Shown here one piece after another: positions 22,780 through 37,637 of a stretch of DNA of 64,000 nucleotides; positions within the stretch are counted from its first letter, which is position 1; the number at the start of each line of letters is the position of its first letter. The notes under the pieces are model-generated. The model saw nothing but the letters and a program-made list of their open reading frames with translations, had not been told where the DNA came from and ran no database searches. The translations under genes were made by a program, and so were the position numbers. Origin of the DNA: Hepsetus odoe (lineage: Eukaryota; Chordata; Actinopteri; Characiformes; Hepsetidae). Where the stretch lies: contig CM029384.1 in the NCBI GenBank assembly GCA_017165825.1, positions 13,176,215 to 13,240,214 on the forward strand, written 5' to 3'.

Positions 22780-25560
22780 TTTGCCTGTGTTTAGAGGAGG
22801 AGCTTTTTTTGTTGGAGGAGTTGACGAGTCACTTGACCCCTGCAAAGGGTGTGGCTTATGGTCCAGCAGCACCACCCCTGTCATCAGAAGCAGGGATTAA
22901 AAATAGGATGTTGAGAGGGATGGAATATCTTGCAGCAATCCATGCCTGATTCTGCTACATGGGTTTTTTTTTTCTGCATCTTTGCATAGCGTTTTTTTTG
23001 TTGTTGTTTTTGTTTTTATTTTTTTTTATAGAAGAATGGACATTTTCAGCTGCTAATAACTCTTTTCATCTTTATTTGGATCATCCATAATTGACAGCTC
23101 TTCCTCTTTTTTTTTTTTTTTTTTTTTTTAGCGTTAAGAATAAAGAGACAGTATTTCATGTAGCGTCGGTACCAACTGACTGAGGAAAAAGGGTCACTGG
23201 TGGGGTGCTAGCAGAGCACTGCTGCATAAGCTAACAGAGTAGCACTATTACCCTTACTGAAGACAGAATAGACAGAAGATGCCAGTGGCAACGAAAGACT
23301 ACACCCTATTGTGTTTTTTGACATGTGGACTTCGAAGCTCTCATAGCAGGCCCTGGTCTTCTGAAGTACTACAGGGTGTTGTACTCCAATGTCTTTTAGC
23401 ATGGTGAATACAGGGGACATAGATGTGATGTTACTAGCTACAAAGGCCCAACAATGAAGGCTCTGATCAAATGCCCTAGTACAAATATCCAGCTGGCCAC
23501 CATTAAACCCATCATAACTACCTGTGCTCCATTCCATAAGACCGGTCTCATCAGCAGTCTGATATATAAGCTTCTTTGAAATGAATGAATGATTGATTGA
23601 TTGATTAAATATTCTAGTGTTATTTTTATATGACAAGGGTTCATGGATAAACGGATAACCAAATTGTAAGATGCTATAATTTATAACCCTTATTCCAGAG
23701 CTTTTGCTGTATGAGCATAAGTGAATTAGGATGTGTATTGGTTTGCCATGGATTGGTAACAGGTGTGTTTCATTATGGCAAAGGAAAAAAAGGAAAGATG
23801 AACTGAATGTTTCAAACAAACCCTATTTTAGGTGCCATTACTTTTTTTTTTTCTTCTTTTCTTTTCTCCCCCCCCAAATAATAATTGAACTCATCAAACA
23901 TAATGCCTAACCAAATGCTTGTGTATGCGCATGCATATGTATGAAGAAGAAGATTTTCATTTTATTTTGTACCCTTCAGTCATGGAACTTTTTATTGAAC
24001 CATGTTAAGCCCTACTCTAAATAACTATATCAACGAATTCAAAGGGTTGGTGCCAGTATTTAGTATCAACACTAATATTGCCAACTTCGTCGTGAATGGG
24101 ACCCAAAGCGGGCATTGTTTTTATTTTCTTTTTTAGTTTCTATATCTGTTACCCTTTTCAAGTTTCATAAATGTAATCTGTGATTGGACTATACGCTACA
24201 GGATGAATAATAAAGTAACGCAAGTTTCAGAATTACACACACAAAAAATGGTAGTCATAGAAGGTCGGCTGTAGCAGATTTTAGCCATTTGCCACTGCCA
24301 TTTTTCCCTTTTGCAGAGTGTCCAGCATTACCAGGACAGTTTCTGCAGTTGCTTTATATACAGACATATGCAAATGTAGTCAGTTGACATGTTTTATTGA
24401 CTTTATTGAGTGCATAGTTCTATACATTAATGCACAGTCTGGTGCTTTATTGTGCATTAAAACCTTCAGGAAACTATCATATTTAAGTGGGTTCTCTGTA
24501 GAGGATGTGTACTTATGTTAACTTAATCAACAAAATGTCGTTACACCAGGGGTGTTCGAACTTTTGCACATGACTGTAAGTTTCGTTTGACAAAAGTGAT
24601 CATAAAATGACTCAATCTAAAATGTCAACATTATCAGTAACAGCTGAGAGCCTTGAATGCATGTCCTCCGTTTGTATTGTAAATGTGTAGCCTCAAACGC
24701 AAACTAAAAACTTTTTTTTTTTAAACCAGCTTTATTCAAGGATTCACAAGCAACATGTTCGATTTTTAAAAAAATGGGTTGCATTTTAAGCTGTCCACTC
24801 TGTCAAAAAGAAATTCTGTCATGTTTATTTTATAAGCTCAAATTGAATGGTTGAATGTTTGAGATGAAACTTGTCTATAGCAATTCTTTATGACCATGGA
24901 CTGTTGTTAAAATTTGCGTATGCTGAAAGTTAATTACACTCTCCTTGTATGACTCTTTTTATAGATTGGGTTGGGTTAGTGGGGGGAAATAAGCCTCTGG
25001 ATAAATCGATTGAAATTATCCGGAAAAGGTGCTTTGTACAGTAATAGAATATTGTCCTCATGCAGTTGGCTATGTGGATCACAGAATTTGTCGTATATCT
25101 TTAACTTAAGTAGAAAGATATAAAAAAAAAAAACACTTGGCGGGCGGGGGGACATTTTTGCACACATGCAGACTTTATTTGCTGTAAATAATAGGCAAAA
25201 ATCTATTTACCAAACTATGAAAAGAAACAGTTTTTTTTTTATGTATTTCATTTACTCTCAAGTCCAGTGCACACATACAGACTCTCTTCTTGTAGTTTTT
25301 TTTTCCCTCTCTCTCTTTATTCGAAATCACTCTTCTGTTGTACAGCTGCCTCCAGGATGTTGGACTGGATGTTGTTTTGGCATATTAAAATTGGAGAGGC
25401 GCCTCTGGTTTATTTTAGCATGACTTATTAGCAGGACTATATCTCATAGTTGGCAGGTGCAATTTGTTTAATGTAACACACTATCATTTTTGTAAGAGTA
25501 TTTTATTTTTGTGTGTAATTAGTTCTGATTAAACTTGGGCTTTGGCACCAATGGCTGCCT
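22780..25560 (+). other. smurf2 3' UTR with distal polyadenylation signal
   Basis: After the TGA at 22777 the sequence is AT- and T-rich with no introns apparent. AATAAA-type signals occur near 24207, and ATTAAA at 25528-25533 is followed by a T/G-rich stretch, a likely distal poly(A) site. A T-run sits at 23108-23130. The length (about 2.8 kb) is like the long 3' UTR of other vertebrate SMURF2 genes, as I remember them. Confidence 0.6.
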
Positions 25561-26814
25561 TTATCTTTTTGTGAATTTGCATGTCAGATTGTCAGGTAGT
25601 GATTTTTCGTTTCCAATTAAGCCCTTCAAATTGATCGTCTTGTAGCTGGAAAAGTGCTGGGTGACTAAAAACCTTCAGAGATAATAAGAGATTTTTAATC
25701 TTTGCTCCAGTATTATCCATTCCAGAGTGCTCCTGTTTTACAATGTGCTACACATTCAGTTGGATTTTGTGATCATTTTTCCCCCATTAAATAGGATTAT
25801 CAAGGGATGCAAAAAATTAGTCTATGCATTAAGAGAGGAATAGTAACAAGTAAAAAGTACAAATAGAAGATAATTATGAAATAGAGCAAATCTTAGAAAC
25901 TTTTTGTAAAACATTTTGGTAATTCAGTTACTCAGATGTCTTAGCTGGTATAGGTTCCAGCACCGCCCATGACCCTAATCAGGACAAGCAGCTAAGAAAA
26001 TGAGTGAGAAAGGGACAGATTTATTCAGAAGAATGAAGGATGGGAAGGAATGAAGGTTTAATCAGAAATGGTTAACTGTGGATAAAATTACTGACTGACA
26101 TTTCTTTACAACTTTGCCATAAAGCTGGCAGGTATAGGCATCTTACTATAAGCACCTGTGTGAAACTGGTAAATCTTGATTTGTAGGGGCCTGTTTTGCG
26201 TTACATCATCCTGATGAGTTGCATTTTAAAGAATTTGTTAAGCCAAAACACTTTTTGAAACTACTTTAAAAATAATGTCTTAGAGGTCAGGTCACTTATG
26301 TAACAGTTAAATATAAAACTGTCCTTGAGAGACATGAAACACATTGAATGTCTGGTTCTGATCACCACCACTGTAAACATTTCTGATTCATTATGTTTGT
26401 AGGAAAGAGCGTTTCATATCAAACCTTTCAAATGACTTGTTTACATCTTTATAACTGAGGTATCTAGAAAATTTATAAAATCAATGAAGTGCACCTTTGC
26501 CATTAGATGTGTCTCTCCCTGTACTGCTTATTGTCATTGTAACGAGGGCGTCAGAGGGTACCATCTTCCAGCAAGCCGAGACAAAAGAAAGCAGTTGTCT
26601 CTGTTAGAATGATAAAGAAGTTGCCCCTCTTTTTGAAAGGAGTTTGAAGGGTGTGAATAGCCTCCTGTTGGCAAGAGAGACAGGTGCCAGTCAATTCTGA
26701 TGTTAAACCTGTTCATAATCTGAAACAGTAAAAGGTCACTCAGGAGATTGTATGGGCCATAATGTCTTTCTGATATGCTGTGAAGTGTCTTGTTGCAATT
26801 TTTCCACTCAGCTT
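25561..26814. other. smurf2-ddx5 intergenic DNA
   Basis: No gene seen. There is a decayed L2-type tail at about 25940-26012; the rest is AT-rich with no long conserved-looking frames. Confidence 0.6.
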
Positions 26815-28545
26815 TTCTTCTTCTTTCGGCTGCTCCCGTTTAGGGGTCACCACAGCGAATCATCGGTTTCCATCTCTAATGGTCCTCTGCATCTTTCTTA
26901 TTCAAACCGACCACCTGCATGTCCTCTCTCACCACACCCATAAACCTCCTCCTTTGGTCTTCCTCTTTTCCTCTTTCCTGTCTTGATTCTCTAATTTTGT
27001 CTCTAAAACGTCTTAACCTGAGTTGTCCCCCTAATATATTAATTTCTCATCCTGTCCATACTCGTCCCAATGAAAATCTTAGCATCTATTACTTTGACAC
27101 TTTCAGCTCCGCTGCCTGTCTTTGTCAGCGGCATTGTCTCCAATCTGTACAACATAGCTGGTCTCGCTACCATCCTTCCACTTCCCTTTCACTCTTGCTG
27201 TTACCTGACAGCTCAGCACTGATTCTTGATCTAATCCAACTTTAAATGCATCCGTCACTCCTACTGCAGATTTCACCACTGTCACACTGCCCTCATACAT
27301 ATCCTGTACTACTTGACATCCAAGGTCATCCTACAGACCACCATCCTATGCTGTTTATCTACACTCTCACTTAGCAGTCGCAAATCTCCTTCAGACTGAC
27401 CCTCCTACAAAGGATATAATCCACCTGTGAGCATTTTCCTCCACTCTTATGTAACCTTGTGCTCCTCCCTCTTCTTAAAATAAGTATTTACTACTGCCAT
27501 TTCCATCCTTTTTGCAAAATATAACCATCTGAATTACAGCATTCCTCTCCTTGACACCATACCTACCTATCACCTTCTTGTCAGCTCTGTTCCCTTCACC
27601 CACATGTTAAATTTGATGCCGCACTATCATTTGAGTCTCACATAAACAGTTGTCAAAAATGCATACTTTCTCCTCCAAAACATCTGACGTCTCCGCTCAT
27701 TACTTTCATTGAATGACACAGAAACACATTCATTCTTTTATAACTTCCTGTCTCGATTAACACTTTACTCTTTGGTCTCTACCGACCAAACTAGGACATT
27801 AACCAGACTCCAGTACATACAGAACTCTGTAGCTTGTGTTCTCACCTCCTCCATTCTCCACAAACTTTACTGGCTGCCCATATCATATCGTATTCAGTAC
27901 AAGCTGCTTCTCATCACCTTTAAAGCCCTTCATGGATCTGCCCCTCCATACCTCACTGAATTACTCCATTTATACACTCCTACCCGCTCACTGCACTCCT
28001 CCAGTACCGGTTTCCTCACAGTTCCTAAATTCAGGTTAGCTACCATGGGTAGTAGATCATCTAGTGTTGCTGCCCCTAAACTCTGGAATTCCCTCCCTCA
28101 AAACCTTGGATGGTAACATCCAAGACTGGTAACAGTCTTCAAAACTCCGTTAAAAACATATCTACTCCGTCTGTTCTGTTCCTCCTCTCCCCATTCTTGA
28201 GTTCTTAATCCTGTTGTTTGTTAGTCTTTGTGTTTGTTAACTGATCTTTGTGTTTGTTAACTTATTACAACACATCCATTGAGGTCTGCACCAATCACCA
28301 CTCTCTCTCCCTTAGGTACACGCTCTCACCACATCCAACTCACTCCAGAATTTTTCTTTCTCTTCCATCTCACAACCAACTTGTGGGGCATAAGCACTAA
28401 CAACATTCATCATCACACCTTCAACTTCCAGCTTCAAACTCATCACCCTATCTGACACCCTCTTCACCCCCAAAACACTCTTCACATCCTCTTCCTTCAG
28501 GATGACACCTCCTCCATCCACACCATGGTAAAACACTTTAAACCC
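26815..28545 (-). mobile_element. RTE-like LINE relic, minus strand, interrupted by another LINE
   Basis: On the minus strand, 28545-28305 encodes endonuclease residues (Val-Ser-Ala-Tyr-Ala-Pro-Gln context) and 27690-27300 is further decayed endonuclease. About 27300-27200 encodes reverse transcriptase (Tyr-Glu-Gly-Ser-Val-Thr-Val-Val), and 27000-26815 the C-terminal end and 3' UTR ('gctgctcccgtttaggggtc'). The related fragment at 56990-57790 covers the missing reverse transcriptase part. Much internal sequence is deleted. The clade name is my recollection, not a search result. Confidence 0.75.
27612..28270 (+). mobile_element. L2/CR1-like LINE 3' fragment nested in the RTE-like LINE
   Basis: A frame from 27709 to 28116 encodes the end of a LINE reverse transcriptase: a His/Tyr-Trp-Leu-Pro-Ile block, Lys-Ala-Leu-His-Gly-Ser-Ala-Pro-Pro-Tyr-Leu, then Ala-Ala-Pro-Lys-Leu-Trp-Asn-Ser-Leu-Pro. 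The 3' end carries two copies of 'ctttgtgtttgttaact' (28226-28262), a short tandem tail as expected for L2-type LINEs. Endonuclease sequence of the other LINE lies on both sides, so this insertion is the younger. The left limit is approximate. Confidence 0.75.
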
Positions 28546-28818
28546 TCCTCCAATACACCCAACACACCTATATAGATTTCGTATTTTGTCAAATTCCCCA
28601 ATGTATCTGAAGAGTAATAGAGTTTCATCCCCTCAGTGTTCCACTGATTTTCAAGTGTTTTATATTGTTACAAATAAAAATGTGCTTTTATATTGATATG
28701 TATATTTTTCAATGTTATATTAGAACAACATCTGCCTGCTTCTTGTGTTTAACTATCTATTTTATGAATAAAAATCATAAAAGTAGTGGTTGACAACATT
28801 TTTCCGCTTTAATGTGTG

Positions 28819-28900
28819 GACACGTGCAGAAAAGGTTCCGCGGCACGTGGAGGGGGTGACGTCACTTCCTGTGTGAATAAAAGCGGCACGAGCGCCCCCG
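28819..28900 (+). promoter_or_regulatory. ddx5 core promoter: two E-boxes, CRE, ETS site and TATA-like box
   Basis: CACGTG E-boxes lie at 28821-28826 and 28844-28849. A perfect CRE palindrome TGACGTCA is at 28857-28864, overlapping ACTTCCTG (ETS type) at 28863-28870. ATAAAAG follows at 28878-28884, about 140 bases before the ATG. The DNA turns CpG-rich from here to about 29560, across exon 1 and part of intron 1. Confidence 0.75.
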
Positions 28901-29017
28901 TTGGCGGCATTCAGAGCTCCGTCACTGCCGGAGGAGACAGAGAGGCTCGAGGAGTCTTTAACGCTTTCATTTTTACTGTTTTTTTGGGGTTTTAATTTAT
29001 TACCTTTTGTTACAAAA

Positions 29018-33714
<4,697 letters not shown>

Positions 33715-34085
33715 TTCGACTTGCACACAGTATCATACGCACAGTGTAATTTATTGCGTTTGTCCTATATAACTTTTTATTTCATAACTGTGTTATGTAC
33801 AACTTCTAGGCATCGCCTCCCACTTGAGTCCCAAAGTCTGCAGCGCTGCCCTAGTGATGGTGCACTTTTGTGGATTTTTTTTTTTTTCTTTTTTCTTTTT
33901 TCTTCCCCCTCCTTTGTACATTCCTCAGTAACTTGATTTGTTTTTGGGTTTTTTTTTTTGTTTCTTAGTTTTATTTTTTTGTACCATTTACACCTGTTAA
34001 GGACCTAGGCCTGTAAAAGTTTCAACTAATGTTATCAAGGGACATTGCATGGCCCTAAAATAAACCAACAAAAAAAACCAGACTG
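33715..34085 (+). other. ddx5 3' UTR with poly(A) signal
   Basis: It is T-rich, with T-runs at 33878-33887 and 33950-33959. AATAAA at 34059-34064 is the likely polyadenylation signal, giving a 3' UTR of about 370 bases. Confidence 0.75.
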
Positions 34086-34403
34086 GGTTCCAGTGCTTTT
34101 TCAGTGCCACTTCAGAATTGGATCCCCACCACCCTGGTGGGAGCTGGATTTTCCGGCCATGATAAAGTTGTCGATTACATAAGTCAAATTCATGTCCTCT
34201 AATAGATATTGCAGCCTCTTGGATAAATGTTGCCAGTCCTGCCCACTTTTTCATCAACTTCCTGCTTAATTTCCCAGCAGAACAGGAAGGGCGATGTATT
34301 AATGTGAACTCTGAATCTTTCCAAATTAAGTTTGTTAACCAAAGGAAAAAAGGTAATTCTAGACTAGGTTTAGTGGCGACATCTGTTTTGTTCTGCTTAA
34401 AGT

Positions 34404-34405
<2 letters not shown>

Positions 34406-34435
<30 letters not shown>
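34406..34435. repeat. Poly(T) run of 30
   Basis: A T homopolymer next to the left end of the Tc1-like element at 34453. Confidence 0.95.
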
Positions 34436-34452
34436 CCCTTTTCCCTTCTGTG

Positions 34453-35738
34453 CAGTGCCTTACAAAAAATGTCACTATTGTTGAAATGCGTTTAGCTTTG
34501 ATTGCCACAATCAAAGCTAAATGCAGTTCAACAAAATATAGTGACCTTCATAGCTTTGATTGTGGCACGTTTGCTGTGTTGTTTCAATAAGCTTCTGCAA
34601 TGTCACATGTCTTTCCGTCCCAAGTTGCATTAATTTTACATCATGTAGAGATGATGGTAGAGTCGGGCTGCTCTGCAAACTCTTCTCCAGCACTTCTGGA
34701 GATTCTAAATGGGGTTACATTCTGGACTCTGGTGGCCAAACCATGTTTGAAAATGTCGCTGCTCCCTGAACCACTCATTCACAATCTGAAGATAAATGCT
34801 GCCATTGTCATCTTGGAATTGACCTGTGACATCAGAGGAGAATAAAATCACTGATGGAGGAACCTGCTTGTTCAGGTAATCAGCTGACCTCATTCTTAAG
34901 CCACATAATGTTGCTTAACAACAATCGGCCCAACTGCAGCAACCTCACAGCACTGCCCCCACAGGCTTGAACGGTAGGCACTAGGCATGATGGGCGCATC
35001 ACTTCATGTGCCTCTCTTCTTACCCTGATGTGCCATCACTCTGGAACAGGATTAATCTGGACTCATCAGACCACATGACCTTCTTCCATTGCTCCAGAGT
35101 CCAATCTTTATGCCCCTGAGAAAGCTGAAGGCCTTTTTTTTTTTTTTGGCTCAATTAGCCCAAATCCTAAGTGTGTGGAAATGCTCTTACTTTCACTATT
35201 GAACATAGCTGGGAGTTCTGCCGTTTTACGATTTGATTTTAACAAAAGTTTAAACCTTTACATTTAGCAGACACTCTTAGCCAGAGCGACTTCCATGTCC
35301 TAATTGCAGGGACGGTCCTGGAGCAACTCAGGTTAAAGGGTCTTGCTCAGGGACCCAGTGGTGGTAGTGCCAGAGGTGGGATTCAAACCTGGGACCTCTT
35401 GAATCATAGGCAAGTATTCTACCACTGGAGCCCCCCCAGTTGGTTCAGTTAAACAGTTGGACAGTTCTAACACAATTTTAGTAGTTTCTGCATCTTCTTA
35501 GATGTTTTCTTCACTTGATGCCAGGGATCTGAAACACATGAACATCTTTTCCATGACCACAGGATGCGTCTTCTGACATTGTTTAAATAATGAGAAGCTA
35601 CTCGCTGCATCGGTTTGGGTTAAATAAATGTTGCAGCTGAAGCACAATCATCCATGCAGTGACTGTCCAATGGGAGGCTCTTACCTGTTTTTTAAATCCA
35701 GGTGGTGACTCATTGGATTTTTTTTTGGACAGGCAGTG
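34453..35738 (-). mobile_element. Tc1-like transposon relic (family B), minus strand, with nested SINE
   Basis: Ends 'gcagtgccttac' and 'ggacaggcagtg' are followed by TA. On the minus strand, 34893-34705 encodes decayed transposase with Phe-Gln-Asp-Asp-Asn (second catalytic Asp) and then Trp-Phe-Gly-His-Gln-Ser-Pro. Blocks such as 'aagagcctcccattgga' are shared with 19570-20324. A family 2 SINE interrupts it at 35260-35442. Many stops and shifts show it is inactive. Confidence 0.8.
35260..35442 (-). mobile_element. SINE (family 2), nested in Tc1-like relic
   Basis: The minus strand reads from a tRNA-like head with 'ggtttgaatccc' through 'tgagcaagaccctttaacc' to 'gagtgtctgctaaatg', a 3' end typical of fish SINEs. 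The family matches 13316-13500. Confidence 0.75.
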
Positions 35739-37540
35739 TATATTCTGATGGAAACCTGAAAAGAACGGCCGCTTAAGTAATTTGTCCACTCAGTAGGCTG
35801 GGCTTAAAGTTTTCATCTGGCAGCCCGTTAGTAACAGGCCTTGTTTAAAATCCTCAGCACTGCGTTCATCTTCATCTGGAGCGTTATTGTAAATGAACCT
35901 TTTCCCAAAATGAAATGTGCTCAGTAAAGGCTTGTAATTGATTCAAATGCAAGATGGACCCTTAATGTTATCGTGAATACAACCATTACCAGGATGGTAG
36001 TTTCTCACATAAGGGGCTCTGTAGGTTAAGTACCAGGCTAACTATTATACATTTGCTTTCCCACAGTGGGTACTGCTTAAGATTGATCCTTTTATTGACA
36101 TTTCTGTCATAAAACTGAGTTCTTGTGTTCTGAGACTTGTGAATGTATAATGGAGAAAATCATTTAATGTGGGTAGAAGGCTGAAAAAGGTCTCTGAAAG
36201 ACATGAATAAAATGATTCACATTAAAATACTTTTTTTGGTACGAGAACAAGCTGAGCGTGATAAACCATCTTGCTCACTTGCAAACTGAAATGAAATTTT
36301 TTTTGAGGGAAATGAAAAAGATCTTGAGGGAATTAAAATGACTCGCCAGGCTGACTATCATTGATCAGTTCAGTAATGAAGAAAACTCTGTGTCGTAGTA
36401 AGAAGTGATTTTAGGCCGGTTCTAGCTGCTGCACCCTTAATGAACTCAGATCTGCAGAAAGAGGCTTTCCTGGGATGCAATGTTCAGAGCAGGAGTTTCC
36501 TCAATGAAAATCTCTGACGTAATGGGAAGTCATGAAGAAGGCCTGGTTCTCCTTGTGTTGCCTCACTAACCGGATGTTGAGGCCCCGATTCCGTTATTGC
36601 TGATTCGGCCGTAAATCACGTACATTCCATAATGTTTCAACATATCGTTCACATTATAGTCACTTTAGATCAGGAGCTATTATTACATATAGGGTGTTGA
36701 TACTGTAAAAACATTTTGTTTCATTTAAAGTAACCCTGTCATATCCTTAAATCTGAAGGTTTATTTATCTAAACATCAAAGAAGCTCAATGACATTTTTA
36801 TTGCCACATAAAATCACTTTTACACTTTGCTTTAAGCTTTTTGATCTGAAGTTCTTCATCCATCCATGCATCCATATCCATCCATCATTCTGTGTGGAAA
36901 CCAGGTTAAAAAAATCTCTTTGATGTTAAATATTACATTTTTATTTCTACAAGTAGGGAATGTTTTCATTCATGACTTTTCCTAATGAACAGAAATGCAA
37001 AAACTGCACACTTTCGGGGGAATATTAATACTTCGTACATGATATCTTTTTGTCTTTCATACATTTTTAGTTGATTGGAACGAGCATCACTTAGACGCGG
37101 AAGTAAATGGCCCAGATTTTTGCGGGATGCCCCAAGACCAAGTGGTTTAGGGTCCACCTGATGTGTGTTTGTCATGTGAGGGATTGTGAACAAGTGTGTT
37201 TTCCAGACGGAATCCTTGTGAAGTGTGAAATCCACTCCACACCCAGACATGCTGCAGTTATAGGAACACTCCGTGGTGCAGTGCAAAGAACACCAGGCTC
37301 AACATCCTGATCAGCTATTTAATTATTAGCCAGCACCATGTTGCAGGATCAAATGTTACTCGCTTTTTCTTTTCAGCTCCTATCTCTGTGTACATATAAA
37401 ATATACTGCATGAACACATATTAAGGACAGAGGGTGCTTGACTGTCTGAAGGCCTGTACAAACACGCCCTCCTCCTGGCGCCTGCTTTTTTCCCACGGCA
37501 ATCGAAAAGGAACGATTTCTGGTGGCTGTTTGTCTGTCTT
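35739..37540. other. ddx5-pglyrp2 intergenic DNA
   Basis: I see no gene. Short open frames on both strands have no recognisable motifs. Confidence 0.6.
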
Positions 37541-37543
37541 GTG

Positions 37544-37580
37544 TTGTGCAACAGGGCATCAAGTGGATGTGGGTATTTAG
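37544..37580 (+). promoter_or_regulatory. pglyrp2 proximal promoter: C/EBP-type site and TATA-like box
   Basis: TTGTGCAA at 37544-37551 fits the C/EBP consensus, and TATTTAG at 37574-37580 is a weak TATA box about 60 bases before the ATG. C/EBP control would suit a liver or acute-phase gene; that part is inference. Confidence 0.4.
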
Positions 37581-37637
37581 AGCAGAGCCATCAGTAAGCT
37601 GTTCCTCACAAGGCAGTTGGTCTTCTGAGACGTTAAG

